NCBI RefSeq assembly: GCF_017086465.1
Contig: NZ_CP070961.1
Span: forward strand, 3,596,001-3,660,000
Direction: 5' to 3'
Length of the DNA: 64,000 nt
Source: Nocardioides sp. zg-1228
Lineage (GTDB): Bacteria > Actinomycetota > Actinomycetes > Propionibacteriales > Nocardioidaceae
Numbering within the stretch: the first letter of the stretch is position 1; the number at the start of each line of letters is the position of its first letter. The position numbers and the translations under genes are program-made. This document shows, one piece after another, positions 6,713 to 16,587 of this stretch. Under the pieces are notes generated by a model, which saw only the letters and a list, made by a program, of their open reading frames with translations, made no database searches and had not been told where the DNA came from.

Positions 6713-9127
6713 GAGGTTGTCCGCGCTCGTGTCGGGTTCGGCGGTGGTGGACGGCGAGGCACCCCGGCGCGGGTCGGCGGCCGGATCCCACCGCCAGTCG
6801 CGCACCTCGGGCAGGTCGTCGCCGTGCTCGCGCGTCCACTGGCGGGCGCGGCGGCGGGTGTCGGCCATCAGCTGGTGCACGGAGGCGGCCCGCTGACCGA
6901 GCCCGGGCACGCGGTCGATGACGTCCATGACCAGGTGGTAGCGGTCGGTGTCGTTCATCATCACCATGTCGAACGGCGTGGTGGTCGTGCCCTCCTCCTT
7001 GTAGCCGCGGACGTGGATGTTGTCGTGGTTGGTGCGCCGGTAGGTCAGCCGGTGGATGAGCCAGGGATAGCCGTGGTAGGCGAAGATCACCGGCTTGTCG
7101 GTGGTGAACAACGTGTCGAAGTCGCGCCCGCTCAGGCCGTGCGGGTGCTCGCGCTCGTCCTGCAGCCGCATCAGGTCGACGACGTTGACGAAGCGCACGC
7201 GCAGCTCGGGGAGGTGCTCGCGGAGGAGGGAGACCGCGGCCAGCGCCTCGACGGTGGGCACGTCGCCCGCCGCCGCCACGACCACGTCGGGCTCGCCGTC
7301 GTCGTTCGAGGCCCAGTCCCAGATGCCGAGCCCGCGCGCGCAGTGCAGGTCGGCCTGCTCGGCGTCGAGCCAGTCGAAGGTGGGCTGCTTGCCGGCGACG
7401 ACGACGTTGACGTAGTGCTCGCTCTCGAAGCAGTGCGACATCGTCGAGAGCAGGGTGTTGGCGTCCGGCGGCAGGTAGACGCGCACGACCTCGGCCTTCT
7501 TGTTGACCACGTGGTCGATGAAGCCGGGGTCCTGGTGGGAGAAGCCGTTGTGGTCCTGGCGCCACACGTGCGAGCTCAGCAGGTAGTTGAGGCTCGCGAT
7601 GCGCGGGCGCCACTCGATCTCGCGGGTGGTCTTGAGCCACTTCGCGTGCTGGTTGAGCATCGAGTCGACGATGTGGATGAACGCCTCGTAGCAGCTGAAC
7701 AGCCCGTGCCGGCCGGTGAGCAGGTAGCCCTCCAGCCAGCCCTGGCAGGTGTGCTCGGAGAGGATCTCCAGCACGCGGCCGGAGTGGGCGAGGTGCTCGT
7801 CGACGGGGAGGATGTCGGCAGCCCAGACCTTGTCGGTGACCTCGTAGACGGCGTCGAGGCGGTTGGATGCGGTCTCGTCAGGGCCGAAGATGCGGAAGTT
7901 GGTGTCGTTGTCGCGCACCACGCCGACGAGCCACTGCCCGAGCACGCGGGTCGGCTCGTGGATGGACCCGCCAGGCCGCTCCACCCCGACGGCGGACGTA
8001 CGCCAGTCGGGCAGGCGGAGCGGACGCTTGAGCAGTCCGCCGTTGGCGTGCGGGTTGGCGCTCATCCTCCGGTTGCCGGACGGCGCCAGGGCGCGCACCG
8101 CCTCGACGGGCGTGCCCTCGGAGTCGAAGAGCTCGTCGGGACGGTAGGAGCGCAGCCACTCCTCGAGCTGCGCGCGGTGGGCGTCGTTCTCGCGGGTGCC
8201 GGCGAGCGGCACCTGGTGGGCCCGCCAGGTGCCCTCGACCTGCTTGCCGTCGACCTCCCGGGGACCGGTCCAGCCCTTCGGCGTGACGAGCAGGATCATC
8301 GGCCACGGCCGCCGCTCGACGTCGCCGTCCTCGCGGGCGGCGCGCCAGATCTCGCGGATCATGTCGTGCGCCTCGTCCATCGCGGCGGCCATCTGGCGGT
8401 GCACGTCGGCCGGATCGTCGCCTTCGACGGTGATCACGTGGTGACCGAAGCCGCGCAGCAGGCTCTCGAGCTCGTCGCGGTGGATGCGCGCGGGGACGGT
8501 GGGGTTGGCGATCTTCCAGCCGTTGAGGCTCAGGATCGGCAGCACCGCGCCGTCATGGACGGGGTCGACGAACTTGTTGCCGTGCCAGCTCGTCGCCAGC
8601 GGGCCGGTCTCGAACTCTCCGTCGCCGACCACCGCGGTCACCACGAGGTCGGGGTTGTCCATCGCGGCGCCGTAGGCGTGGGAGAGCACGTAGCCGAGCT
8701 CGCCGCCCTCGTGGATCGAGCCGGGCGTCTCGGGGGCGACGTGGCTCGGGATGCCCCCGGGGAAGGAGAACTGGCGGAACAGCCGGGACATCCCACTGCG
8801 GTCCTCACCGATCGCCGGGTAGACCTCGGAGTAGGTGCCCTCGAGCCAGGCGTTGGCCACCGCAGCCGGGCCGCCGTGGCCGGGCCCGCACAGGATGATC
8901 GCCTCGACGTCGCGCTCGCGGATCAGCCGGTTGAGGTGCGTCCACACGAGGTTGAGCCCGGGGGTGGTGCCCCAGTGGCCCAGCAGCCGTGGCTTGATGT
9001 CCTCTCGCTCGAGGGGGCGCTCGAGCAGCGGGTTGTCGAGCAGGTAGATCTGCCCGACGGAGAGGTAGTTGGCCGCGCGGAACCAGAGGTCGAGATCCTG
9101 GACCTGCTCGTCGGTGAGGGTAGCCAT
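6710..9127 (-). CDS. xfp: phosphoketolase
   Basis: Thiamine-diphosphate enzyme that cleaves xylulose-5-phosphate and/or fructose-6-phosphate to acetyl phosphate plus a shortened sugar phosphate. About 805 residues, the usual length. It has the family signatures [10 protein letters not shown] near residue 60, [20 protein letters not shown] around 140 and [11 protein letters not shown] around 165. The ATG at 9125-9127 is supported by family N-termini; a GTG 33 bp upstream is possible because the AAGGAG sits only 1 nt before the ATG. No acetate kinase or phosphotransacetylase is in the window. Confidence 0.95.
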   Translation of the reverse strand: MATLTDEQVQDLDLWFRAANYLSVGQIYLLDNPLLERPLEREDIKPRLLGHWGTTPGLNLVWTHLNRLIRERDVEAIILCGPGHGGPAAVANAWLEGTYSEVYPAIGEDRSGMSRLFRQFSFPGGIPSHVAPETPGSIHEGGELGYVLSHAYGAAMDNPDLVVTAVVGDGEFETGPLATSWHGNKFVDPVHDGAVLPILSLNGWKIANPTVPARIHRDELESLLRGFGHHVITVEGDDPADVHRQMAAAMDEAHDMIREIWRAAREDGDVERRPWPMILLVTPKGWTGPREVDGKQVEGTWRAHQVPLAGTRENDAHRAQLEEWLRSYRPDELFDSEGTPVEAVRALAPSGNRRMSANPHANGGLLKRPLRLPDWRTSAVGVERPGGSIHEPTRVLGQWLVGVVRDNDTNFRIFGPDETASNRLDAVYEVTDKVWAADILPVDEHLAHSGRVLEILSEHTCQGWLEGYLLTGRHGLFSCYEAFIHIVDSMLNQHAKWLKTTREIEWRPRIASLNYLLSSHVWRQDHNGFSHQDPGFIDHVVNKKAEVVRVYLPPDANTLLSTMSHCFESEHYVNVVVAGKQPTFDWLDAEQADLHCARGLGIWDWASNDDGEPDVVVAAAGDVPTVEALAAVSLLREHLPELRVRFVNVVDLMRLQDEREHPHGLSGRDFDTLFTTDKPVIFAYHGYPWLIHRLTYRRTNHDNIHVRGYKEEGTTTTPFDMVMMNDTDRYHLVMDVIDRVPGLGQRAASVHQLMADTRRRARQWTREHGDDLPEVRDWRWDPAADPRRGASPSTTAEPDTSADNL

Positions 9128-9198
9128 GCTCCTTCGTACCGGAAATGCGCGCGGGTGCACACCCCCGTCGGCCCTGACCTTCGGCCCGGTCCGGTGGG

Positions 9199-9537
9199 TC
9201 AGTCGCGCAGCGGGAGGTAGGGCGACAGGTCGGTCCGCTCGCCGCTCGCGGCCACGGCGCCGGAGTCGAGCGCCTCGGCCCAGGTCGTACGCCCGGTGGC
9301 CACGGCCAGCCAGGTGTCGGCGTCGGTCTCGACGACCGCCGGCGGCGTGCCGCGCGTGTGCCGCACGCCGGGCACGACCTGGACCGCGGCGTAGGGCGGC
9401 ACCCGGACCTCGACGGAGCGGCCCGGGGCGCGCACCTCGAGGACCGCGAGGTAGTGCTTGACGAGCGCCCGGGTGTCACCCGCGGCCTCCGCCGTGGCGA
9501 GCTGGTCGGGCGTGAGGACCTTCAGTCGGGCAGGCAC
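9199..9537 (-). CDS. sterol carrier family protein
   Basis: 112-residue member of an actinobacterial SCP2-like family, recognised by [17 protein letters not shown] (39-54) and [18 protein letters not shown]. In mycobacteria the homologue sits next to purL and purF; here purL is 5 kb away. Function is not established and lipid or ligand binding is only suggested by the family name. The GTG at 9535-9537 is set by a TAGCCT box 6 nt upstream. Confidence 0.88.
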   Translation of the reverse strand: MPARLKVLTPDQLATAEAAGDTRALVKHYLAVLEVRAPGRSVEVRVPPYAAVQVVPGVRHTRGTPPAVVETDADTWLAVATGRTTWAEALDSGAVAASGERTDLSPYLPLRD

Positions 9538-9543
9538 GGGCCG

Positions 9544-9549
9544 AGGCTA
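9544..9549 (-). promoter_or_regulatory. -10 box of leaderless promoter, sterol carrier gene
   Basis: TAGCCT on the minus strand, 6 nt before the GTG start. Confidence 0.55.
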
Positions 9550-9556
9550 GACGGCA

Positions 9557-9635
9557 ACCATGCAGGCAGTTGGCGCGAGGTCGCCCCGTGCCGAGCGGGG
9601 CGCAGCGGCGGCGCGGCGCGAACTGCCTGCATGGT
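9557..9635. repeat. 79-bp inverted-repeat element, family B copy 1
   Basis: Perfect 15-bp arms ACCATGCAGGCAGTT (9557-9571) and its complement (9621-9635) enclose a 49-nt GC-rich loop that holds a smaller GCCCCG/CGGGGC stem. It ends 15 bp past the hydrolase stop codon. A second element with the same arms and exactly the same loop length is at 29616-29694. Confidence 0.85.
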
Positions 9636-9649
9636 GCTCGCCGAGCAGG

Positions 9650-10489
9650 TCAGCCGATGGTGTCGAGCACCCGCACACAGGCGGCCCACGCGTCGCTGTC
9701 GGTGTCGATGACGCCGAAGTGGCCGCCGGTGACCTCGACGAGCCTCGCCTCGGCGCCTGCCGCGGTCGCCGCCGCCACGTAGGCCTCGGCCTGGCTGAAC
9801 GGGACGGTGTCGTCGTCGCGCGCGTGCACCGCCCACACCGGGACGTCGAGCGGCACCTGGGCCAGCGGGTCGGCCTGCTCGTAGGCCGCCTCGTCCGGAT
9901 CGCCGAGGAACGCCGTCGCGGCTCCGTCGCCGAGGCGGTCCGCGAGCGCCGAGCGGAGGTCGAGCACCCCGGCCTGGCTCACGACGTGGGTCAGTGCCGG
10001 GCCGTTCGCCCAGCGCCCGAAGCGGGTGCGCGCCCCCGCCCACGTGGCGAGGTGGCCACCCGCGGAATGGCCCAGCGTGACGACGGGGCCGCGGGCGTGG
10101 GCCGCGACCGCGCCGATGGCCGCATGGACGTCGTCGAGGGTCTCGGGGAAGCCCCCGCCGTTGCCGACGCGGCGGTACTCGACGTTGGCCGCCGACCAGC
10201 CGCGCGCTGCCAGGTCCTCGGCCAACGGGGCGCCGTAGTCGGCGCCGTACCGGGCCTTCCAGAAGCCACCGTGGATCACGACGACCAGTCCGCGGCCCTC
10301 GCCCGCCGGGACGTGGAGGTCGACCCACTGGCTGGGGTCGGGGCCGTAGGTGATCCGCTCGGGTCCGCTGGGCACGTCGTCCACCCTGCCGGACGACTCT
10401 TCGCCACAGCCGACGAGGGTGGCGGACACGCCGACCGCGCTCGCCCCGAGCAGCACGGCCCGCCGCGCCCACGGGTGCGGGCACCCCAC
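9650..10489 (-). CDS. Tat-type lipoprotein alpha/beta hydrolase
   Basis: 279-residue secreted hydrolase of the kynurenine formamidase/BD-FAE type. The N-terminus WARRAVLLGASAVGVSATL ends in the lipobox VGC, giving a twin-arginine-like lipoprotein signal. The oxyanion motif HGGFWKARYG is near residue 74, the nucleophile motif GHSAGG near 140, an acidic residue follows in VHARDDDTVP, and the catalytic histidine is in TGGHFGV near the end. Substrate unknown. The GTG start at 10487-10489 lies directly against the end of the decayed ArsR gene, which probably once preceded it. Confidence 0.85.
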   Translation of the reverse strand: MGCPHPWARRAVLLGASAVGVSATLVGCGEESSGRVDDVPSGPERITYGPDPSQWVDLHVPAGEGRGLVVVIHGGFWKARYGADYGAPLAEDLAARGWSAANVEYRRVGNGGGFPETLDDVHAAIGAVAAHARGPVVTLGHSAGGHLATWAGARTRFGRWANGPALTHVVSQAGVLDLRSALADRLGDGAATAFLGDPDEAAYEQADPLAQVPLDVPVWAVHARDDDTVPFSQAEAYVAAATAAGAEARLVEVTGGHFGVIDTDSDAWAACVRVLDTIG

Positions 10490-10492
10490 GCC

Positions 10493-10958
10493 TCCACGAG
10501 CGCGTCGACCTCGCGCAGCAGCTCGGCCGCCTCGTCGTCGGTGAGCTTGAGGGCGTGGTCGGACAGCGCGAACACCCCGCTCCCCTCCGGGTGGGTGGTG
10601 TCGAAGGAGCGCTCGATGACGTGGTGGCCCCAGGCCTCCTTGGTGCGGCGATCGCGCCGAGGGCGGCCCGACCGCCGGGCGCCTTCTCGAGCTGTCCCAG
10701 CCGCACCGTGTAGCCGTCCGGGGCGGCGCGGCGCCACACGCGATCGCGCCGGTCGCGGGCCTCCTCGGGCGCCTCCTCGACCAGGCCGTACTTGGCGAGC
10801 TGGCGCAGGTGGAAGCTCGCCTGGTTGGCCGGGATGCCGAGCTCCCGGGCGACGTCGGCCGCGCGTACCGACCCCGACGCCTCGATCTCGTCGAGGATCC
10901 GCCCGCGCACCGGGTGGGCCAGCGCGCGCAGGACGCGGGGGTCGTCGAGGCGGCCTAC
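10493..10958 (-). pseudogene. broken ArsR-type (HTH_20) regulator
   Basis: The first frame gives a typical helix-turn-helix: LDDPRVLRALAHPVRGRILD, then GIPANQASFHLRQLAKYGLV and LEKAPGG. The sequence then shifts frame between about 10640 and 10670 and continues as AWGHHVIERSFDTTHPEG and LTDDEAAELLREVDALVEAW, the normal C-terminus. There is no start codon before LDDPRV: the 5' end runs into the opposite-strand MFS remnant. So both the start and the frame are lost. Such regulators usually control a neighbouring MFS exporter. Confidence 0.8.
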
Positions 10959-11350
10959 CTCGGCGGCCTCTGCGCGACGCTGCTGCCGGCGGGCGTGCTC
11001 GCCGACCGCGCAGATCGGCCAGGTCTCCACCGCCGCAGGGGTCGGCGGCATCCTCGGCGCGGCGATCGCGCCGAGCCTGATCCACCGGATGCCGACGGGC
11101 CGGCTGACCGTGCTGATCGGGTGGATGTGCTGCCTGCCCCTGGTGCCGCTGGCGGTGTCGTCGAGCGTGTGGACCGCCTGCGCCTGCACCTTCCTCCTGC
11201 TGCTGCTCAACCCCGTCGGCAACGCCGGCATCAGCTCCTACCGGATGGCCGTGCCCCCCCGACCACCTCCAGGGCCGGGGGTCGTCGACCAGCCAGTTCG
11301 TCTCGATGTCGGTGATGCCGCTGGCCCCTCACCTCGAGCCGCTCCATCCG
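10941..11350 (+). pseudogene. MFS transporter remnant
   Basis: Three pieces in different frames resemble one MFS protein: AAYLGGLCATLLPAGVLADR (from about 10947), then AQIGQVSTAAGVGGILGAAI through NPVGNAGISSYRMAV (about 11008-11253), then PDHLQGR and STSQFVSMSVMPLAP after a run of seven C at 11254-11260. The N-terminus and part of the middle are missing. The left end meets the ArsR remnant head to head, as expected if one deletion removed both 5' ends and the shared promoter. Confidence 0.78.
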
Positions 11351-11404
11351 ATCGGTGCCCCGGCCGTCCGAGTGGGCCCTCGAGGGCAAGCCCGCCCTTG
11401 CTGC

Positions 11405-12361
11405 CTAGCGCCCCCCGGCGGCGCGGGAGAAGCGGGCGCCCACCTCGGCCACCCGCTCGGCCAGGTCGGCCGGCGACTCGACCGTGAACTCGGCGCCGCG
11501 GCCGGCCAGCACCATGACCGGCCAGCCCAGGTCGTCGACGTTCATCTCCAGCACGCAGCCCTCGCCGTCGGGGGTGACGGTGCCCCACCGCCCGACCTGC
11601 GCGGCGAGGTCGTCGGCCGGCATCGCCACCCGCGCGCGTACGGCGTGGCGCTGGGGCATCCGCCGGATGCCCTGCTGCACGAAGGCGAGCGCGTCCTCGG
11701 CCGGCAGGTCGCGCGGACGGAACCGCTGGCCGGTGGGCTCGGGATCGGTGACCCGGTCGAGCCGGAAGCTGCGCCAGTCGCCGCGGTCGCGGTCGTAGGC
11801 CACGAGGTACCACCGCCGACCGAGCGAGACCAGCCGCAACGGCTCGACGCGGCGGTGGGTCACCTCGGCCTCGTGGGCGGCGTAGTCGAAGTGCAGCAGC
11901 TCGCTGTCGCGGCAGGCCTGGGCGAGGGTGGTGAGCACGGTCGCGTCGACGACGGGCGCCCCCTCCCACGGACCCGGCGTCTCGGTCTGCGAGGCGACCG
12001 CGTCCATCTGCCGACGCAGCCGCGGAGGCATCAGGGACAGCACCTTGGAGAGGGCCTGCACCGACCAGTCGTCGGTCCCGCCCACCGCGCCCACCGCGGC
12101 CGTGCGGAGGCCGACGGCGATCGCGACGGCCTCCTCGTCCTCGAGCAGCAGCGGCGGCAGCGAGGCGCCGGCGCGCAGCTGGTAGCCGCCGGCCGCCCCG
12201 CGCACCGCGTCGACGGTGTAGCCGAGCTCGCGCAGCCGGTCGACGTCGCGCCGGACGGTCCGCGGGCTCACCTCGAGCCGCTCGGACAGCTCCGGGCCCG
12301 GCCAGTAGCGGTGGGTCTGGAGCAGGGACAGCAGCCGCAGCATCCGCTCGCTCGTGCTCAT
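11405..12361 (-). CDS. WYL-domain transcription regulator (YafY type)
   Basis: 318 residues with an N-terminal HTH_11 (YWPGPELSERLEVSPRTVRR, about 19-38) and a C-terminal WYL domain (SLGRRWYLVAYDRDRGDWRS, about 180-200) that usually binds a small ligand. It diverges from an ABC exporter, which it probably regulates from the shared 60-bp gap. The ATG is 6 nt after a TAATCT box. Confidence 0.9.
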   Translation of the reverse strand: MSTSERMLRLLSLLQTHRYWPGPELSERLEVSPRTVRRDVDRLRELGYTVDAVRGAAGGYQLRAGASLPPLLLEDEEAVAIAVGLRTAAVGAVGGTDDWSVQALSKVLSLMPPRLRRQMDAVASQTETPGPWEGAPVVDATVLTTLAQACRDSELLHFDYAAHEAEVTHRRVEPLRLVSLGRRWYLVAYDRDRGDWRSFRLDRVTDPEPTGQRFRPRDLPAEDALAFVQQGIRRMPQRHAVRARVAMPADDLAAQVGRWGTVTPDGEGCVLEMNVDDLGWPVMVLAGRGAEFTVESPADLAERVAEVGARFSRAAGGR

Positions 12362-12367
12362 GGATCC

Positions 12368-12373
12368 AGATTA
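12368..12373 (-). promoter_or_regulatory. -10 box of leaderless promoter, WYL gene
   Basis: TAATCT on the minus strand, 6 nt before ATG. Confidence 0.6.
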
Positions 12374-12387
12374 GTCCGATTGCGGAC
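12374..12387. promoter_or_regulatory. inverted repeat between divergent genes, candidate WYL operator
   Basis: GTCCG-ATTG-CGGAC sits between the two divergent -10 boxes, where a bound regulator would block both promoters. The symmetry is exact; assignment to the WYL protein is inference. Confidence 0.5.
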
Positions 12388-12409
12388 AGCAACTGGCCGC
12401 ATGCGTTCC

Positions 12410-12415
12410 TAGCGT
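12410..12415 (+). promoter_or_regulatory. -10 box of leaderless promoter, ABC ATPase gene
   Basis: TAGCGT, 6 nt before the ATG at 12422. Confidence 0.6.
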
Positions 12416-12421
12416 GGTGTC

Positions 12422-13447
12422 ATGACTCACCACCACACCGGACCGGCGATCGTGACCCGTGGCCTGACGCGCCACTTCACCTCGCGCAAGCACACGGTCG
12501 AGGCCGTCCAGGACCTCGACCTCGAGATCGGGCAGGGCGAGCTGGTCGCCTTCCTCGGCCCCAACGGGGCGGGCAAGTCGACCACGCTCCGCATGCTCAC
12601 CACGCTCATCGCCCCGACCGCGGGCTCGGCGAGCGTCGCCGGGCACGACGTCGTGAGCGCCCAGCGCGACGTACGCCGCGCCATCGGCTTCGTCGGCCAG
12701 GGCAACGGCGCCGGGCACCGCCAGCTCGGCCGCGACGAGCTCGTCAGCCAGGGCCGGGCGCACGGCCTCTCGCGCGCCGACGCCCGTCGCCGGGCCGAGG
12801 AGCTCGTCGAGGAGCTCGACCTCGCCGCGGTCGCCGACCGCAAGGTCTCCTCCCTCTCGGGCGGGCAGCGGCGTCGGCTCGACATCGCGATGGGGCTGGT
12901 CCACCTGCCCCGCGTGCTCTTCCTCGACGAGCCCTCCACCGGGCTCGACCCGCAGAACCGGGCCAACCTTCAGGAGCTCGTGAGGCGCCTGCACGCCGAG
13001 AGCGGCAGCACCGTCGTGCTCACCACCCACTACCTCGAGGAGGCCGACGCGCTCGCCGGCCGGGTGATCGTGGTCGACCACGGTCGGATGATCGCCGACG
13101 ACACCGCCGCCCGGCTCAAGAGCGGGCTCGGCGACCTGGTGCGCCTGGGCTTCGGGTCGCCCGCCGACTCGGCCCGGGCCTCCGCCCGGCTGGAACGGGT
13201 CCCCGACGCCCGCGTCGAGATCGGCGCCGACGGCGTGGACCTGCGGGTCAAGGACGGCTCCGCCATGGTCGGCGACCTGCTCGCCGACCTGGCCGCCGAC
13301 GGCGTCGCGCCGCTGCGGGTGGAGGTCGCCCGACCGACCCTCGACGACGTCTTCCTCGACCTCACCGGGCGCAGCCTGCGCGAGACCCAGTCCACCCCCG
13401 GCGCGGACGCCGCGTCCGCCCAGACCGAGAGCGAGGTCGCGGCATGA
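12422..13447 (+). CDS. ABC transporter ATP-binding protein (DrrA/daunorubicin-resistance type)
   Basis: 341-residue ATPase subunit. Walker A GPNGAGKST near residue 43, signature LSGGQRRRLDIAM near 145 and Walker B VLFLDEPSTGLDP near 165, then a C-terminal domain as in DrrA exporters of drugs or lipids. It overlaps the permease gene by 4 bp (ATGA) and is under the control region shared with the WYL regulator. Substrate unknown. Confidence 0.93.
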   Translation: MTHHHTGPAIVTRGLTRHFTSRKHTVEAVQDLDLEIGQGELVAFLGPNGAGKSTTLRMLTTLIAPTAGSASVAGHDVVSAQRDVRRAIGFVGQGNGAGHRQLGRDELVSQGRAHGLSRADARRRAEELVEELDLAAVADRKVSSLSGGQRRRLDIAMGLVHLPRVLFLDEPSTGLDPQNRANLQELVRRLHAESGSTVVLTTHYLEEADALAGRVIVVDHGRMIADDTAARLKSGLGDLVRLGFGSPADSARASARLERVPDARVEIGADGVDLRVKDGSAMVGDLLADLAADGVAPLRVEVARPTLDDVFLDLTGRSLRETQSTPGADAASAQTESEVAA

Positions 13448-14190
13448 GCGCGTTCCTGTCCGACACCGTCAACGTGATGAACCGCGAGCTCAGGCCGGTC
13501 TGGCGCGAGCCGATGGCCGTCGTCTTCGCGATGATCCAGCCGCTGGTCTTCCTGGGCCTCTTCGCACCGCTCCTGCCGGAGATGGCCGACGGCTCGGCGC
13601 TGCAGTGGTTCGTGCCCGGCATCGTCGCGATGACCGCGCTGATGGGTGCCTCGTTCACCGGGGCCAACCTGATGGAGGAGATGCAGTCCGGCTCGCACGA
13701 GCGCCAGCTGGTCTCCCCGCTCAGCCGCCCGGCGCTGCTGGTCGGGCGGGCGCTCAAGGAGGTCGTGCCGATGCTGATGCAGGTCGCGATCATCGTCGCG
13801 GTCGTGACACCGTTCAGCTTCGACCTGCACCTCGCGGGCGCGCTGGCGGCGGCGCTGGTGCTGTCGGTCTTCAGCGTCGGCGTCGGCTCGCTGTCGTTCG
13901 CCCTCGCGCTCGCCTCGAAGGGACAGGACTGGATGTTCTGGACCGTCCAGCAGACGCTGCTGTTCCCGGCGCTGCTCACGGCCGGCGTGCTGCTGCCGGT
14001 GGACGGCGCGCCCCGGTGGCTCGAGGTGGTCTCGCAGCTCAACCCGATGACGTACGTCGTCGACGCGGTGCGCGCGCTCTTCGCGGGCACCTTCCCCGCC
14101 GACGTCGTCGGCCAGGGTGTCGCAGGTGCGGCCCTCGTCGCCGCCCTCGGCCTCTGGGTGGGCGTCCGCGCGATGCGCCGCTCGAGCTGA
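13444..14190 (+). CDS. ABC-2 type exporter permease
   Basis: 248-residue membrane protein with about six hydrophobic segments and the ABC-2 signature region (QSGSHERQLVSPLSRPALLV, then LNPMTYVVDAVRALFAG near the end). It is the membrane half of the exporter with the preceding ATPase. Each gene encodes half of the full transporter, so a dimer is expected. Confidence 0.92.
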   Translation: MSAFLSDTVNVMNRELRPVWREPMAVVFAMIQPLVFLGLFAPLLPEMADGSALQWFVPGIVAMTALMGASFTGANLMEEMQSGSHERQLVSPLSRPALLVGRALKEVVPMLMQVAIIVAVVTPFSFDLHLAGALAAALVLSVFSVGVGSLSFALALASKGQDWMFWTVQQTLLFPALLTAGVLLPVDGAPRWLEVVSQLNPMTYVVDAVRALFAGTFPADVVGQGVAGAALVAALGLWVGVRAMRRSS

Positions 14191-14234
14191 CCCCCAGCTT
14201 CTCCCTCCCTCCGCGCCGGGCCGGGTGCTGGGGG
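14191..14234. terminator. candidate bidirectional terminator between permease and purL
   Basis: CCCCCAGC (14191-14198) pairs with GCTGGGGG (14227-14234) across a 28-nt loop. It lies between two convergent genes. No U tract, so this is a weak call. Confidence 0.35.
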
Positions 14235-14247
14235 GTGGGTGGGTGGG

Positions 14248-16581
14248 TCAGGAGCCGAGGGCCGCGGGAAGCGTGGCCCGCCAGGCGGCCTTGGCCTCGG
14301 CCACGGGCAGGTCGAAGACCCCCTCGACCGAGAGGGTGTCGCCGCCGGTGCGCCCGAGGGGCGTGAGGGGCACGCCGTGGCGCTGCGCCGTCGAGGCCAG
14401 CGCGTCGGCCTGCTCGTCGGTCACGGTGACCACGGCCCTGGCCGTGGACTCGGAGAAGAGCGCCACGAAGGCGTCGTCGGCGACGCCCGCGAGTGAGACC
14501 GACACCCCGATGCCGTGCGCGAACGTCGACTCGGCCAGCGCCTGGGCGAGGCCGCCGTCGGAGAGGTCGTGGGCGCTGGTGACGACGCCGTCGCGGGCGG
14601 CGTCCTGCAGCAGCGCGGCGAGCGCCTGCTCGGCGGCGAGGTCGATCGCAGGCGGCATCCCACCGAGGTGGCCGTGCACGACGTGGGCCCACTCGGAGCC
14701 GGACAGCTCCTCGCGGGTCTCGCCGAGCAGGAAGACCCGTTCGCCGGCCGCGCCGAAGCCGGTGGGCGTACGCCGGGTGACGTCGTCGATGACCCCGAGG
14801 ACCGCGACGACCGGCGTGGGCAGGATCGCGGTCTCGCCGGTCTGGTTGTAGAGGCTGACGTTGCCGCCGGTCACCGGGATACCGAGCTCGAGGCAGGCGT
14901 CCTTGAGGCCGCGGCAGGCCTCGGCGAACTGCCACATCACCGCGGGGTCCTCGGGTGAGCCGAAGTTGAGGCAGTCGGAGACCGCCAGCGGGCGCGCGCC
15001 GCCCGTGGCGACGTTGCGGTAGGACTCCGCCAGGGCCAGCTGCGCACCGGTGTAGGGGTCGAGCTTGGCGAAGCGGCCGTTGCAGTCGGTCGAGACCGAG
15101 ACCCCTAGGTTGGTGTCGGCGTCGACGCGCACCATGCCGGAGTCGGCCGGCTGCGCGAGCACCGTGTTGCCCTGGACGTAGCGGTCGTACTGGTCGGTGA
15201 TCCACGACTTGTCGCACAGGTTGGGCGAGGCCACGAGCCTGAGCAGCGTCGCGCGGAGGTCGTCGCCGCTCGAGGGCCTCGGCAGCGCCTCCGCGCCGTC
15301 GGCCTGCAGCGCGTCCTGCCACGCGGGGCGGGCGTAGGGCCGCTGGTAGGTCGGGCCGTCGTGGGCCACCGACCGCGGGGGTACGTCGACCACGCGCTCG
15401 CCGTGCCAGTCGATGTGCAGGCGGCCGGTGTCGGTCACCTCGCCGATCACGACGGCCTCGACGTCCCACTTCGCGCAGATCGCCATGAACGCCTCGACGT
15501 CGGCGGGCTCGACGACCGCCATCATCCGCTCCTGCGATTCGCTCATCAAGATCTCCTCCGGCGCGAGCGTCGAGTCGCGGAGGGGGACGCGGTCGAGCTC
15601 GACGTGCATGCCGCCGTCGCCGGCCGAGGCCAGCTCGGAGGTGGCGCACGAGAGCCCGGCGCCGCCGAGGTCCTGGATGCCGGCGATCACCCCGGCGGCG
15701 AAGAGCTCGAGCGTGCACTCGATGAGCAGCTTCTCCATGAAGGGGTCGCCGACCTGCACGCTCGGCCGCTTTGCGGGCCCGGTCGCGTCGAACGTCTCGC
15801 TGGCGAGCACCGAGACGCCTCCGATGCCGTCGCCTCCGGTGCGCGCCCCGTAGAGCACCACCTGGTTGCCGGCGCCCGACGCCTTGGCGAGGTGGAGGTC
15901 CTCGTGGCGGAGCACGCCGACGCAGAGCGCGTTGACCAGGGGGTTGCCGGCGTAGGTCTCGTCGAAGACCGCCTCACCGCCGATGTTGGGCAGGCCGAGG
16001 CAGTTGCCGTAGCCGCCGACACCCGCCACGATCCCGGGCAGCACCCGGGCGGTGTCGGGGGCGTCGAGCGGGCCGAAGCGCAGCGGATCCATCACCGCGA
16101 CCGGGCGGGCGCCCATCGCGAGGATGTCGCGCACGATGCCGCCGACACCGGTGGCCGCACCCTGGTAGGGCTCGACGAACGACGGGTGGTTGTGGCTCTC
16201 GACCTTGAAGGTCACCGCGTAGCCCTGACCGATGTCGAGCACTCCGGCGTTCTCGCCGATGCCGGCCAGCATCGTGCCGACGGGCGTCTCCTGCGGGATC
16301 TCGCCGAACTGCTTGAGGTGCACCTTGGTGGACTTGTAGGAGCAGTGCTCGCTCCACATCACGCTGTACATCGCCAGCTCGGAGCTCGTCGGGCGCCGGC
16401 CGAGGATCTCGCGGATCCGGGCGTACTCGTCGGCCTTGAGGCCCAGGTCGGCCCATGGCTGCTCGCGCTCGGCGTCGGTGGCCGCGAGGGCAACCGTGTC
16501 GAGGGTGGCGGTCGCGCCGGACGTCGTGAGACCGGCCTTCTCGGGGGCAGCGGGCAGCGGGGCGGCGCTCGTGTCGGGCAC
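14248..16581 (-). CDS. purL: phosphoribosylformylglycinamidine synthase subunit PurL
   Basis: Synthetase subunit of the PurL-PurQ-PurS complex that makes FGAM in purine synthesis; 777 residues, the small-PurL length. Family motifs include [15 protein letters not shown] near residue 75, [20 protein letters not shown] near 125, and ATP-binding [11 protein letters not shown]. The GTG at 16579-16581 follows a TAGATT box by 6 nt, so purL has its own promoter although purS and purQ are 5.4 kb upstream. Confidence 0.96.
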   Translation of the reverse strand: MPDTSAAPLPAAPEKAGLTTSGATATLDTVALAATDAEREQPWADLGLKADEYARIREILGRRPTSSELAMYSVMWSEHCSYKSTKVHLKQFGEIPQETPVGTMLAGIGENAGVLDIGQGYAVTFKVESHNHPSFVEPYQGAATGVGGIVRDILAMGARPVAVMDPLRFGPLDAPDTARVLPGIVAGVGGYGNCLGLPNIGGEAVFDETYAGNPLVNALCVGVLRHEDLHLAKASGAGNQVVLYGARTGGDGIGGVSVLASETFDATGPAKRPSVQVGDPFMEKLLIECTLELFAAGVIAGIQDLGGAGLSCATSELASAGDGGMHVELDRVPLRDSTLAPEEILMSESQERMMAVVEPADVEAFMAICAKWDVEAVVIGEVTDTGRLHIDWHGERVVDVPPRSVAHDGPTYQRPYARPAWQDALQADGAEALPRPSSGDDLRATLLRLVASPNLCDKSWITDQYDRYVQGNTVLAQPADSGMVRVDADTNLGVSVSTDCNGRFAKLDPYTGAQLALAESYRNVATGGARPLAVSDCLNFGSPEDPAVMWQFAEACRGLKDACLELGIPVTGGNVSLYNQTGETAILPTPVVAVLGVIDDVTRRTPTGFGAAGERVFLLGETREELSGSEWAHVVHGHLGGMPPAIDLAAEQALAALLQDAARDGVVTSAHDLSDGGLAQALAESTFAHGIGVSVSLAGVADDAFVALFSESTARAVVTVTDEQADALASTAQRHGVPLTPLGRTGGDTLSVEGVFDLPVAEAKAAWRATLPAALGS

Positions 16582-16587
16582 GGCGTC

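Noticed and set aside
5654..9220. 1188-codon plus-strand open frame
   Set aside because: It lies opposite the phosphoketolase and GNAT genes, which have full family motifs. Its composition (VRRGH-rich) is that of an antisense GC-rich shadow.
10276..11085. 269-codon minus-strand frame as a real regulator
   Set aside because: Only its last part matches an ArsR C-terminus; the HTH lies in another frame, so the locus is a pseudogene.
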